From: Salipiger mangrovisoli
Lineage (GTDB): Bacteria; Pseudomonadota; Alphaproteobacteria; Rhodobacterales; Rhodobacteraceae
Reading direction: 5' to 3'
Assembly (NCBI RefSeq): GCF_015223355.1
Contig: NZ_JADFFK010000001.1
Coordinates: 434,001 to 498,000 of the forward strand
DNA length: 64,000 nucleotides
Shown here: positions 47,609 to 56,646 of the stretch, piece by piece
Numbering within the stretch: the first letter of the stretch is position 1
Layout: every line of letters begins with the position of its first letter
Program-made: the position numbers and the translations under genes
The notes under the pieces: model-generated
Databases searched by the model: none
The model's input: the letters and a program-made list of their open reading frames with translations, nothing else
Told to the model about the DNA's origin: nothing

Positions 47609-48604
47609 ATGAAGAAAACACTGACCGTTTGTGCCGCGCTGCTGGCAGCGCCGCTTGCGCTCCCGGCGCGGGCCGGTGTGCCGGAGGCGCTGAAAGAGCA
47701 TATCCTGCCCGGCTACGCGGGTTTCGCGCAGGCCACCGAGACGCTCGCAGGGGCGGCGCAGGCCGATTGCACGGCGCCGGCGCTCCGCGGCGCGTGGATG
47801 CATGCCTTCGACCTTTGGAACGCGGTTGCCGATATCCATATCGGACCCTCGGAGACAGGGGCGCTGCCGGTCGCCTTCTGGCCCGACAGCCGCGGCTTCA
47901 CCCCCAAGACGCTGACCAAGCTGATCTCGGGCGAGGAAGAGATCGGCCACGACCCGCTCGGCTACGGCGATGTCTCGATCGCGGCGCGCGGGCTCTACCC
48001 GCTGGAATTCATGCTCTATGATCCGCAATTCTCGGACTACGAGAAGGGCAGCTATGCCTGCACGCTGGTGCAGACCATGACCCGCGACCTGGCGCGGCAG
48101 GCGGCGACGCTGGATGCCGGATGGGAAGAGCAGTTCGCCGATGTGCTGCGCACCGCAGGGCAGGAGGGCAACGCCACCTACATGGGAGAGGACGAGGCGG
48201 TCCGCGCGATCTACACGCAGATCCTCACCGGGCTGGAGTTCACCGCCGACACCCGCCTCGGCCGTCCTCTCGGGACCTTCGAGCGGCCGCGCCCGACCCG
48301 CGCCGAGGCCTGGCGCTCGGGGCGCAGCCTGCGCAACGTGCTGCAGGATTCCAAGGGTGCCTACGACATGGCCGCGGCGCTGGCAGACTGGGATTTGCCG
48401 CAGAGCAAGGCGGCGCTGGATCGGCTCTACGAGCTGGCCGAGCGCGTCGAGGATCCGAGCTTCCAGAAGGTCGAGGATCCGGGCGAGCGGCTGCACGTCG
48501 AGATCCTCCAGCAGCAGGTGCGCGCCCTGAGCGACGCGCTCGAGCAGGAGATCGGCGTGCGTCTCGGCATCCAGCCGGGCTTCAACTCGGGCGATGGAGA
48601 CTGA
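47609..48604 (+). CDS. Second imelysin family protein
   Basis: 331-residue periplasmic protein, signal peptide ending near LPARA-GV. The imelysin fold is seen in FVDLWNAVADIHIGPSE-like text (AFDLWNAVADIHIGP) and GPL..FWPDSRG. The GxHxxE motif reads G128-L-Y-P-L-E133, the histidine being replaced by tyrosine. It starts one base after the dihaem oxidoreductase stop. The paralogue at 44071 keeps the motif, so the two probably have different roles. Confidence 0.87.
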   Translation: MKKTLTVCAALLAAPLALPARAGVPEALKEHILPGYAGFAQATETLAGAAQADCTAPALRGAWMHAFDLWNAVADIHIGPSETGALPVAFWPDSRGFTPKTLTKLISGEEEIGHDPLGYGDVSIAARGLYPLEFMLYDPQFSDYEKGSYACTLVQTMTRDLARQAATLDAGWEEQFADVLRTAGQEGNATYMGEDEAVRAIYTQILTGLEFTADTRLGRPLGTFERPRPTRAEAWRSGRSLRNVLQDSKGAYDMAAALADWDLPQSKAALDRLYELAERVEDPSFQKVEDPGERLHVEILQQQVRALSDALEQEIGVRLGIQPGFNSGDGD

Positions 48605-48608
48605 CGCC

Positions 48609-49685
48609 ATGACAACCAGACGCAGTTTCATCGCCAGCCTGCTGGCCGTTTCGGCCGCACCTGCGACCGGCTGGGCGGCGGTTGGCGATCCCAGCTACCT
48701 TGCGGCCGCGAAGCAGGGCGACGGCAGCTTCGTGCTGATCGGCCTGCGCGAGGGCGGCGACGAGGCCTTCCGGGTGCCGCTGCCGGCGCGCGGCCACGCC
48801 GCCTGCGCCCATCCCAGCCGCGCCGAGGCGGTGGGCTTCGCGCGCCGTCCCGGCACCTACGCGCTGGTCATCGACTGCATCTCGGGCGAGGTGCTGCACG
48901 AGCTGAGCGCGCCCGAGGGGCACAGTTTCAACGGCCACGGGGCCTTCTCTGCCGACGGCACCGTGCTCTTCACCTCCGAGCAGGTGGCCGAGGGCAGCGA
49001 GGGGCGGGTCGGCATCTGGGACGTCGATGCCGGTTACGCGCGGGTCTCGGATATTCCGACGCATGGGCTTGGCCCGCACGAGCTGCGGCTGATGCCGGAC
49101 GGGCAGAGCCTGGTGGTCGCCAATGGCGGCATCCAGACCGACGCCTTCGACCGCAACCAGCTCAATGTCGACACCATGCAGCCGAGCCTCGCCTATGTCG
49201 GCTTCGACGGCAGCCTGCTGGAGCGGGTCGAACTCGACCCCGAGCTGCATCAGAATTCGATCCGCCATCTGGCGCTGCGGCCCGATGGTCTGGTCGGCTT
49301 CTGCATGCAGTGGCAAGGCGAGGCGGGAGCGGCAACGCCGCTGCTGGGGCTGCACCGCCGCGGCGCGGCGCCGGTGCTCTGCGAGGCGCCGCTGGAGGAT
49401 GAGCTGGTGATGTCGGGCTACGCGGGCAGCGTCGCCTTTGCCGGAGGCGGGAGCGAGATCGCCATCACCTCGCCGAAGGGCGGGCGGATGCACCGTTTCT
49501 CGGATGCGGGAGAGTTTCTCGGGGCGGTGTCGCGGACGGATGTCTGCGGGCTGGCCACGCATGACGGCGGCTACATGGCCAGCGACGGGCTGGGCGGGCT
49601 GATCCTGGTGCAGGGCAAGACCCCGAAGCCGCTGCGCCGGGCCGAGGTCGCCTGGGACAACCACCTGGTGCGCATCGCGGGCTAG
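48609..49685 (+). CDS. DUF1513 protein, Tat-exported beta-propeller-like
   Basis: 358 residues with a Tat-type signal (TTRRSFIASLLAVSA) followed by repeated blade-like segments (HAACAHPSRAEAVGFARRPG, GHGAFSADGTVLFTSE, RLMPDGQSLVVANGG, GYAGSVAFAGGGSEIAITSPKGGR). Family DUF1513 is regularly the last gene of imelysin-dihaem oxidoreductase iron clusters; its biochemical role is not known. I take the ATG at 48609; an ATG 15 bases earlier overlaps the preceding stop. Confidence 0.85.
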   Translation: MTTRRSFIASLLAVSAAPATGWAAVGDPSYLAAAKQGDGSFVLIGLREGGDEAFRVPLPARGHAACAHPSRAEAVGFARRPGTYALVIDCISGEVLHELSAPEGHSFNGHGAFSADGTVLFTSEQVAEGSEGRVGIWDVDAGYARVSDIPTHGLGPHELRLMPDGQSLVVANGGIQTDAFDRNQLNVDTMQPSLAYVGFDGSLLERVELDPELHQNSIRHLALRPDGLVGFCMQWQGEAGAATPLLGLHRRGAAPVLCEAPLEDELVMSGYAGSVAFAGGGSEIAITSPKGGRMHRFSDAGEFLGAVSRTDVCGLATHDGGYMASDGLGGLILVQGKTPKPLRRAEVAWDNHLVRIAG

Positions 49686-49716
49686 GGGCAGGGCCACGCC
49701 GCCACAGGTCAAGAGA

Positions 49717-49745
49717 AAAGCGGGCCGCAACGGCCCGCTTTCAGC
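49717..49745. terminator. Bidirectional intrinsic terminator
   Basis: Stem AAAGCGGGCC/GGCCCGCTTT, loop GCAAC. Located between the convergent DUF1513 and peroxiredoxin genes, with A and T tracts on both sides, so it can end both transcripts. Confidence 0.85.
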
Positions 49746-49763
49746 ATCGGATGGGGGGAAGCC

Positions 49764-50312
49764 TCAGGCCGCCGCTTCGGTCTTCGCGTTGGCGAGGTAC
49801 TCGAGCAGGTTTTCCGGGCTCGACACGCCGTAGGGATCCTCGCCGTGGTTGTCGCACAGGCCCGGCTCCTCGAACCATGCCTCGACCACGCCGTCGTCGA
49901 TGATCGCCGCATAGCGCCAGGAGCGCATGCCGAAGCCGAGGTTGTCCTTGTTCACCAGCATGCCGATGCGGCGGGTGAACTCGCCCGAGCCGTCCGGGAT
50001 CACCTTGACGGCCTCGAGGTTCTGCGACTTGGCCCATTGGTTCATCACGAAGCTGTCGTTGACCGACATGCAGTAGATCTCGTCGATGCCATTGGCGCGG
50101 AAGGTCTCGGCGTTCTTTTCAAAGCCCGGCAGCTGGTAGGTCGAGCAGGTCGGGGTGAAGGCGCCCGGCAGCGAGAAGAGGATCACGCGCTTGCCCTTGA
50201 AGTAATCCGCCGTGGTCATGTCCTGCCAACGGAAGGGGTTCGGTCCCTCGATCGCTTCGTCGCGGACGCGGGTGCGGAAGGTGACATTGGGAAGCGCGAC
50301 GCCGGTTCTCAT
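49764..50312 (-). CDS. Peroxiredoxin, Prx5 family
   Basis: Thiol peroxidase reducing H2O2 and alkyl hydroperoxides. 182 residues; peroxidatic cysteine C56 in the PGAFTPTCSTYQLPGFE motif, a fuller Prx5 block CMSVNDSFVMNQWAK and a conserved RSWRYAAI. The start at 50312 has AAGGACATC upstream; the frame is open farther with poor coding sense. No glutaredoxin fusion. Confidence 0.94.
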   Translation of the reverse strand: MRTGVALPNVTFRTRVRDEAIEGPNPFRWQDMTTADYFKGKRVILFSLPGAFTPTCSTYQLPGFEKNAETFRANGIDEIYCMSVNDSFVMNQWAKSQNLEAVKVIPDGSGEFTRRIGMLVNKDNLGFGMRSWRYAAIIDDGVVEAWFEEPGLCDNHGEDPYGVSSPENLLEYLANAKTEAAA

Positions 50313-50592
50313 TCTGATGTCCTTTCGGGAACTTGGGTCATGGGCTCTCCTCCTTGCCGTGGGGATAGGCGGCGGCGACGGCGGGCGCAAGCGGAAGCCG
50401 GCCGCTACGGAAAGCTGCCGTCCACTTGTGACCACGGTTGCCCGGCGATTGCGCTTTTGAGCGGATCGGCGTAGGGGAGGCAGCGACACGTGACGCCTCG
50501 CGGGGGGTGCCGATCCAGGGTGCGGGGGTGGAACCTCTGCCGGAACGGGTCTATCCTGCGGGCATCTTGACCCACATCGCGGGGGAAACGCT

Positions 50593-51543
50593 TTGCGAGA
50601 CCTGAAGATCCCGGCGCAGCGCCATCCGGAGAAGGCGCATCGTCCCGACAATGCCCAGCCCAAGAAACCGGACTGGATTCGCGTCAAGGCACCGGGCGGT
50701 GCGGGCTATAACGAGACCCGCCGCATCATGCGCGAGCACAAGCTGGTCACCGTCTGCGAAGAGGCCGGCTGCCCCAACGTGGGCGAGTGCTGGAGTCAGG
50801 GCCACGCCACCATGATGATCATGGGCGACATCTGTACCCGTGGCTGCACCTTCTGCAACATCGCCACCGGCCGCCCCGACACCCTCGACGTCTTCGAGCC
50901 CGGCCGAGTCGCCGACTCGGTGCAGAAGCTGGGGCTGAAGCACGTCGTGATCACATCGGTGGACCGCGACGACCTCGACGATGGCGGCGCTGAACATTTC
51001 GCCCAGACCATCCGAGCGATCCGTCACCGCTCGCCGGAAACCACCATCGAGATCCTGACGCCGGACTTCCTGAAGTCCAAGCCCGGCGCGCTGGAGACCG
51101 TCGTGGCCGCGCTTCCCGACGTGTTCAACCACAACCTGGAAACGGTGCCCGGCCTTTATCCCACGGTGCGCCCCGGCGCGCGCTACTTCCATTCGCTGCG
51201 CCTGCTGCAACGGGTCAAGGAACTGGATCCGCACATCTTTACCAAATCCGGCATCATGGTCGGTCTGGGCGAGGAGCGTCAGCAGGTTGTGCAGGTGATG
51301 GACGACATGCGCGCCGCCGACATCGACTTCCTGACCATCGGCCAGTACCTGCAACCGACGCCGAAGCACCACCGGGTTGACCGTTTCGTCACGCCGGACG
51401 AGTTCGCATCCTACGAGAAAGCGGCCTTCGGCAAGGGCTTCCTGATGGTTTCGGCGACGCCGCTGACCCGGTCGAGCTATCACGCCGGCGACGACTTCGC
51501 CCGCCTGCGCGCGGCCCGCGAGGCCAAGCTCGCCAACGGCTGA
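50593..51543 (+). CDS. lipA: Lipoyl synthase
   Basis: Radical SAM enzyme that inserts two sulfurs into protein-bound octanoyl groups. 316 residues; auxiliary cluster cysteines C55, C60, C66 ([13 protein letters not shown]), radical SAM cluster C81, C85, C88 (CTRGCTFC), and the C-terminal RSSYHAGDD ligand serine. TTG start at 50593, with GGGGGAAACGC upstream; no better ATG is in frame near it. A terminator follows. Confidence 0.97.
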   Translation: MRDLKIPAQRHPEKAHRPDNAQPKKPDWIRVKAPGGAGYNETRRIMREHKLVTVCEEAGCPNVGECWSQGHATMMIMGDICTRGCTFCNIATGRPDTLDVFEPGRVADSVQKLGLKHVVITSVDRDDLDDGGAEHFAQTIRAIRHRSPETTIEILTPDFLKSKPGALETVVAALPDVFNHNLETVPGLYPTVRPGARYFHSLRLLQRVKELDPHIFTKSGIMVGLGEERQQVVQVMDDMRAADIDFLTIGQYLQPTPKHHRVDRFVTPDEFASYEKAAFGKGFLMVSATPLTRSSYHAGDDFARLRAAREAKLANG

Positions 51544-51578
51544 CCCGCCCGAAGGGCGCGCAAGCCCCGGACATGGAT

Positions 51579-51610
51579 AGGCCCTCGCAGGTGACTGCGA
51601 GGGCCTTTCT
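51579..51610 (+). terminator. Intrinsic terminator of lipA
   Basis: Stem AGGCCCTCGCAG/CTGCGAGGGCCT with a GTGA tetraloop, then TTCTC. 36 bases after the lipA stop. Confidence 0.85.
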
Positions 51611-51680
51611 CGTCAGTGCCGGGGTCCGGCAGTGCCGTCGCGCAGGGCGGCGGCACCTTGGCGAGACCGAGCGTCGAGGC

Positions 51681-51968
51681 TCAGTCGGCCTTCGGAAGCA
51701 TCACGACGGTGGTCGAGATGTTGTAAGGCAGGATTACGATTTCGTGCACTTCGGGATCGCCGCCGGCGAAAGAAATCTGCATTGCTGCTTCGCAGATTTT
51801 TTCCTCTGCAGCGGTCATGGAACCGGCCTGTTTTTCGGCTGCGGCGGCGATATCATCCGAAACAGCGATGATGAACTTCTCGCAGTTGACTTGCTTCACA
51901 TTTGCAAACGCTGCGCTCGACGACATGACAAGCACAAGCGAAATAGCGGAAATTTTCGTGAACTTCAT
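51681..51968 (-). CDS. Small secreted protein of unknown function
   Basis: 95 residues with a clear signal peptide (MKFTKISAISLVLVMSSSAAFA-NV). The mature part of about 73 residues has two cysteines (VNCEKFIIAVSD and EEKICEAAMQ) that may form a disulfide. A good ribosome binding site (GGAG) precedes the ATG. Codons are more AT-rich than in the neighbours (for example AAATTTTC), which hints at separate origin or strong selection. No family recognised. Confidence 0.7.
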   Translation of the reverse strand: MKFTKISAISLVLVMSSSAAFANVKQVNCEKFIIAVSDDIAAAAEKQAGSMTAAEEKICEAAMQISFAGGDPEVHEIVILPYNISTTVVMLPKAD

Positions 51969-52271
51969 CTCAATAACTCCAAATTAATATGAATCAGACG
52001 TTACCTAGGGGCAACCATTCTTGCAACCTAATGTTGCTGGCGCCGGATGTGTAAACTACCATGCTGCGAGTGCAAAATCCTGCACGAGGGTACTAAAATA
52101 AGGTCATATCACTCCCGGACGATTTGTAGAAGAACAAGGTTTCTATCCGTCGGACGCGCTGTGTCGCAGCGTTGCGGCCGATCGCGGCGCGGAAATCGCT
52201 TCGGATGGGCTTTGCGTTCCTGCCGCGCGCCTCTTAGGATTCCGTGATCACGGCAGGGAAGGGTGCGCGGG
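51969..52271. other. AT-richer intergenic stretch
   Basis: About 300 bases between the small secreted protein and the DUF1275 gene, divergent promoters likely. It is distinctly AT-richer over 51969-52130 than the rest of the window. No gene, tRNA or clear repeat is seen. Confidence 0.4.
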
Positions 52272-52973
52272 ATGCTGATCCGGGTTGGGGATGATCGGAC
52301 CGGGGTCATCGACCTTTTCCTCGCCGGTGTGCTGTCGTCGGTGTCAGGGGCCCTGAACGCGGTGGGGTTCCTGATCGCAGGGTCGTTTACCGCGAATATG
52401 ACCGGCAATATCTCGGCCTTTGCCGACCATATGGCCGGCGGCGCGGTGCTGCTGTCCTTGTCCTTCCTTGGACTGGTGGCGGCCTTCATCTGCGGCGCGG
52501 CGGCCGCGGGTTTCGCGATCCAGTCGGGAGAACGCCATCACCTGCGAACGATCTATGCGCTGGCGATCGTCGCCGAAGCGCTGTTCGTGCTGCTGCTCGG
52601 GGTCTTGCTGGCGCTCTGGCCCTCGGTGCCGCAGGGGCTGCTCGTCAGCGCGCTCAGTTTTGTCATGGGGCTGCAGAACGCGGTGACCACGATGATCTCG
52701 AGCTCGCGTGTCCGCACCACCCATGTCTCTGGCATGGCGACCGACATCGGCATCGGCCTGGCGCTGCTGTTCGGCAACCCCGGAGCGCGGCGGGATACGC
52801 TGCCGAAGCTGCGGCTGCACAGCCTGACGCTGGTCTGCTTCGCCTGTGGCGGGGTGCTCGGGGCCGTGCTCTTCGGGCTTGTCGGCCATTGGCTCTTCAC
52901 GCTCTGCGGCGCGGTGCTGCTGCTCATCTCCGTGCCACCCGTCCTGCGCGCAGCGGCGTCTTCGCGGCCGTGA
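52272..52973 (+). CDS. YoaK/DUF1275 family membrane protein
   Basis: 233 residues and six hydrophobic segments. The DUF1275 hallmarks are [13 protein letters not shown] near residue 40, [29 protein letters not shown] near residue 135 and the final hydrophobic pair. The biochemical function is unknown; relatives are linked to transport. I start at the ATG at 52272 after GGGAAGGG; a GTG 9 bases earlier is also in frame. Confidence 0.88.
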   Translation: MLIRVGDDRTGVIDLFLAGVLSSVSGALNAVGFLIAGSFTANMTGNISAFADHMAGGAVLLSLSFLGLVAAFICGAAAAGFAIQSGERHHLRTIYALAIVAEALFVLLLGVLLALWPSVPQGLLVSALSFVMGLQNAVTTMISSSRVRTTHVSGMATDIGIGLALLFGNPGARRDTLPKLRLHSLTLVCFACGGVLGAVLFGLVGHWLFTLCGAVLLLISVPPVLRAAASSRP

Positions 52974-53113
52974 GCGCAATCAGGTGGCGGGGAATATCCC
53001 GGCTTCATCCTGTATACGAATGTATTCAGTTAATTATCTGAAATAGAAGGATTAAATTCTTTACATCGGGCCGGGTGACGCTAGTGTCCCCGCAACGTCC
53101 CGGAGCCAGACCC

Positions 53114-54397
53114 ATGCCGCCCATCACAGATCATCCGCTGCGCTACGAGCTCGCCAACGAGCTTCACGCCCGTCCGTTTCCGTCGCTCGAGGTGCCGTGC
53201 CGCGCGATCTACCTCGCCATCAAACGCCCCACCGATGCCGCGTCGCGTGATCGGAACGAGGATCTTGCGCATCTGGTCGACCTGCTGGATCGCCACGGCG
53301 CTCCGCACCCGCAGCCCGAGGCGCGGCATTATGCCGGCCGGATTGGCAAGGCCGAGATCAAGTGGGAACTGCACACCGAGTTCGTCACCTATACCGCCTT
53401 CCTGCCGGGACTTGGCGAGATGCCCTTCGATCCGCGCGATTTCGGCATTTTTCCCGAGGATTGGCTGCAGACGCTGCCCGGCGTCCGGATGACCTCGGCG
53501 ATGATCCGCGTCACCGAGCGCCCGGCGGATCCCGCGGCGATCAACGCTGCCTGCGGCGACTGGTTCGTGCCCGACAGCATCGCGGTAAGCCGGATGCTCG
53601 ACGACGCGCTGGTCACCGCCGGCGATTTCCGCATCGACCCGGCGGGTCATCAGCGCTTCGCCATCTTCGTCAGTCCCGGCGTCGGCGCGCAGCGGGTGGG
53701 GCGCGTCGTGCAGCGCATCTGCGAGATCGAGGTCTACAAGACCATGGCCATGCTCGGCTTCACGCGGGTCAGCGCGATCCGGTCCGAGCTGACGCGCATC
53801 GACGAGACCCTGACGCGGCTCTCGACCGAGATGTCGCACGGCGATGCCCCCGAGGAGGACGTGTTGAAAGCGCTGCTCGGCGTGTCCTCCGAGCTGGAGA
53901 CCGTGCAGGCGCAGAGCGCCTTCCGCCTGTCGGCCACGGCGGCCTATGAAGCATTGGTCAACCAGCGCATCACGGTGCTGCGCGAGGAGCGTTTCGAGGG
54001 GCGGCAGACCTTCCGCGAGTTCATGGCGCGGCGCTTCGAGCCGGCCATGCGGACTGTCAAGAGCAGCGAGAAGCGGCTCGCCGAGATGTCGGCGCGGGCG
54101 ATGCGTGCGGGCGAGCTGCTGCGCACCAGCGTCGAGGTCAAGCGCTCCGCCCAGAACCAGGAGATCCTTGCCAGCCTCGATCGCCGGGCCGATCAGCAGC
54201 TGCAGTTGCAGACCACGGTCGAGGGGCTGTCGGTTGTGGCGATCTCCTATTACGCGGTCTCGCTTGTGGGCTATCTGCTCTACCCGGTGGCGGATGTCGT
54301 CGGCATCTCCAAGGGCGCGCTCACCGCGCTGGCGGTGATCCCCGTGGCGTTGCTGGTCTGGTTCGGCATCCGTCGCATCCGCCATTCGGTGCACTGA
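53114..54397 (+). CDS. DUF3422 family protein with C-terminal membrane anchor
   Basis: 427 residues starting MPPITDHPLRYELANELHARPFP, the DUF3422 signature. The middle is a long helical region with coiled-coil character (about 230-350: RIDETLTRLSTEMSH, SSEKRLAEMSARAM). Two transmembrane helices near the C terminus follow (VVAISYYAVSLVGYLLY and LTALAVIPVALLVWFGI). A conserved alphaproteobacterial membrane protein of unknown function. GGAG lies 8 bases before the start. Confidence 0.88.
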   Translation: MPPITDHPLRYELANELHARPFPSLEVPCRAIYLAIKRPTDAASRDRNEDLAHLVDLLDRHGAPHPQPEARHYAGRIGKAEIKWELHTEFVTYTAFLPGLGEMPFDPRDFGIFPEDWLQTLPGVRMTSAMIRVTERPADPAAINAACGDWFVPDSIAVSRMLDDALVTAGDFRIDPAGHQRFAIFVSPGVGAQRVGRVVQRICEIEVYKTMAMLGFTRVSAIRSELTRIDETLTRLSTEMSHGDAPEEDVLKALLGVSSELETVQAQSAFRLSATAAYEALVNQRITVLREERFEGRQTFREFMARRFEPAMRTVKSSEKRLAEMSARAMRAGELLRTSVEVKRSAQNQEILASLDRRADQQLQLQTTVEGLSVVAISYYAVSLVGYLLYPVADVVGISKGALTALAVIPVALLVWFGIRRIRHSVH

Positions 54398-54478
54398 CGC
54401 CGCGCCTGTTCCGCGAGAGGTTGGCCTTTGCCGGCGCTTTGGGCTAAAGCGCTGGCAAGACCGATCCGGAGAAGCATC

Positions 54479-55273
54479 ATGCGCGCCAATATCTTCTGCA
54501 TCAAATGGGGCACTGCCTTTGGCCCGGAGTACGTCAACCGGCTCTATTCCGGCGTGCGCCGCCACATGGACCGCCCGGTGCGCTTCTTCTGCATGACCGA
54601 GCACGCCGAGGGGCTGCATCCCGACATCGAGATCCTCGATCTGCCGGTCGAACCTTTCGCCGAGCCGATGGCCGCAGCGCTGGCCGTGGCCAACCGGCAG
54701 GGCGCGATGCGCAAGATTTCCCTGTTCCGTCCCGGACTTGTGCCCGACCTCGAAGGGCCGGTGCTGGGCTTCGATCTCGATGTCGTGATCACCGGGCCGC
54801 TCGGCGACATTCACGACCTCGTGCCGGGGACCGTCGCCATGCGCCACGACTGGACCGAGAAGCGCAAGGGCCGGCCCACCGGGCACGGCTCGGTGTTCCG
54901 CTTCGATCCGGCGCAGCACGGGTTCCTTTACGAGGATCTGGCAGCCAACGCCTACGCCGAGGTCGAGAGGGCCCGCGGCTCGGAACAGAGATACACCTCT
55001 CACAAGGCGATGGACAATGGTGTTTTCACATACATTCCAGAGCCTTGGGTCGTTTCGTTCAAGTATGACTGCAACCCGTTTCCGGGCAATTGGCTGCATG
55101 CGCCGCGGCTGCCCGAGGCTGCGCGCGTGGTCTGCTTCCACGGCCATCCGAAGATGTCCGAGGCCCTCGAAGGCTACAACGGCAGCTTCATTCGCCACTC
55201 CAAGCGCTGCGACTGGCTGCGGGAGCATTGGATCGACCGGGCGCAGGCGGATCTCGGCTCAGACTGGGCCTGA
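54479..55273 (+). CDS. Putative glycosyltransferase-like protein
   Basis: 264 residues; begins MRANIFCIKWGTAFGPEYVNRLYSGV, a pattern of a family of small nucleotide-sugar-type transferases in Rhodobacteraceae. A DxD-like FDLDVVITGPL near residue 100 and an acidic active-site style loop EGYNGSFIRHSKRCDWLREHW near the end fit a GT-A fold. Donor and acceptor cannot be read. RBS CCGGAGAAG. 30 more residues upstream are open in frame but not supported. Confidence 0.7.
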   Translation: MRANIFCIKWGTAFGPEYVNRLYSGVRRHMDRPVRFFCMTEHAEGLHPDIEILDLPVEPFAEPMAAALAVANRQGAMRKISLFRPGLVPDLEGPVLGFDLDVVITGPLGDIHDLVPGTVAMRHDWTEKRKGRPTGHGSVFRFDPAQHGFLYEDLAANAYAEVERARGSEQRYTSHKAMDNGVFTYIPEPWVVSFKYDCNPFPGNWLHAPRLPEAARVVCFHGHPKMSEALEGYNGSFIRHSKRCDWLREHWIDRAQADLGSDWA

Positions 55274-55317
55274 GCGGTCCGCCGGACCTGATCGGACACA
55301 CAAATTAACCGTTATGC

Positions 55318-55347
55318 TTGCCGAGCAAGCCGCCCGCGCGGTATGAG
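55318..55347 (+). promoter_or_regulatory. Predicted promoter for fabF
   Basis: TTGCCG (55318-55323), 17- to 18-base spacer, GTATGAG (55341-55347), 39 bases upstream of the fabF start. By eye only. Confidence 0.3.
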
Positions 55348-55385
55348 CGGCGTCAACATTGGGAACTTGAGAGAGAGGCAGAGCA

Positions 55386-56645
55386 ATGCGTCGCGTTGTG
55401 GTTACCGGGCTGGGGCTTGTCACGCCGCTGGCGGATGGGGTCGAGAAAAGCTGGGAACGTATTCTGGACGGGCAATCCGGTGCCGGGCCGATCAAGGGCT
55501 TCGACACCGAGGGTCTGACCACCACCTACGCCTGCGAAGTGCCGCTGGGCGACGGCTCTGACGGCACCTTCAATGCCGACACCTACATGGAGCCGAAAGA
55601 GCAGCGCAAGGTCGATACCTTCATCCTGTTCGGCATGGCCGCCGCGCAGCAGGCCGTCGAGGATTCCGGCTGGCTGCCGACCGAGAAGGAAGATCAGGAG
55701 CGCACCGGCGTGCTGATCGGCTCGGGCATCGGTGGTCTCAATTCCATCGCCAATACCGCCGTCATGATGCAGGAAAAGGGCCCGCGCCGCGTGTCGCCCT
55801 TCTTCGTGCCCGGCGCGCTGATCAACCTGATCTCGGGTCAGGTGTCGATCAAGTACGGCTTCCGCGGGCCGAACCACTCGGTGGTCACCGCCTGCTCGAC
55901 CGGCGCCCATGCCATCGGCGACGCGATGCGCCTGATCAAGTACGGCGACGCCGACGTGATGGTCGCGGGCGGTGCCGAGGCGGCGATCTGCAAGATCGGC
56001 ATCGCCGGCTTCAACGCCTGCAAGGCGCTGTCGACCAAGCGCGCCGACGATCCGACCAAGGCCAGCCGTCCCTATGACGCCGACCGCGACGGCTTCGTCA
56101 TGGGCGAGGGCGCGGGCGTCGTCGTGCTGGAAGAATACGAGCACGCCAAGGCGCGCGGCGCGAAGATCTACGCCGAGGTGCTCGGCTACGGCCTGTCGGG
56201 CGACGCCTACCACATCACCGCCCCGTCGGAAGACGGCGACGGCGCCCTGCGCTCGATGGGCGCGGCACTGAAGTCGGCGGGCCTCGAGGCGAGCCAGATC
56301 GACTACATCAACGCCCACGGCACCTCGACCATGGCCGACACGATCGAGCTTGGCGCGGTCGAGAAGCTGCTTGGCGAGCATGCTGCCCATGTGACCATGT
56401 CCTCGACCAAGTCCGCGACCGGCCACCTGCTGGGCGCTGCTGGCGCGATCGAGGCGATCTTCTCGATCCTCGCGATCCGTGACCAGGTTGCGCCGCCGAC
56501 GATCAACCTCGACAACCCGGCGGTGGAGACGCCGATTGACCTCGCGCCCAATGCCAAGCGCGCGCGCAAGATCGACTACGCGCTCTCCAACAGCTTCGGC
56601 TTCGGCGGCACCAACGCGAGCGTGATCTTCGGGAAGGCCAGCTGA
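55386..56645 (+). CDS. fabF: 3-oxoacyl-[acyl-carrier-protein] synthase II
   Basis: Condensing enzyme of fatty acid elongation. 419 residues; catalytic C170 in VTACSTGAHAIG, H311 in NAHGTSTMADTIE and H347 in KSATGHLLGAAGA. Ends with the family's SFGFGGTNASVIF. Ribosome binding site GAGAGAGG. Followed at once by mltG, a usual alphaproteobacterial order. Confidence 0.97.
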   Translation: MRRVVVTGLGLVTPLADGVEKSWERILDGQSGAGPIKGFDTEGLTTTYACEVPLGDGSDGTFNADTYMEPKEQRKVDTFILFGMAAAQQAVEDSGWLPTEKEDQERTGVLIGSGIGGLNSIANTAVMMQEKGPRRVSPFFVPGALINLISGQVSIKYGFRGPNHSVVTACSTGAHAIGDAMRLIKYGDADVMVAGGAEAAICKIGIAGFNACKALSTKRADDPTKASRPYDADRDGFVMGEGAGVVVLEEYEHAKARGAKIYAEVLGYGLSGDAYHITAPSEDGDGALRSMGAALKSAGLEASQIDYINAHGTSTMADTIELGAVEKLLGEHAAHVTMSSTKSATGHLLGAAGAIEAIFSILAIRDQVAPPTINLDNPAVETPIDLAPNAKRARKIDYALSNSFGFGGTNASVIFGKAS

Positions 56646-56646
56646 G

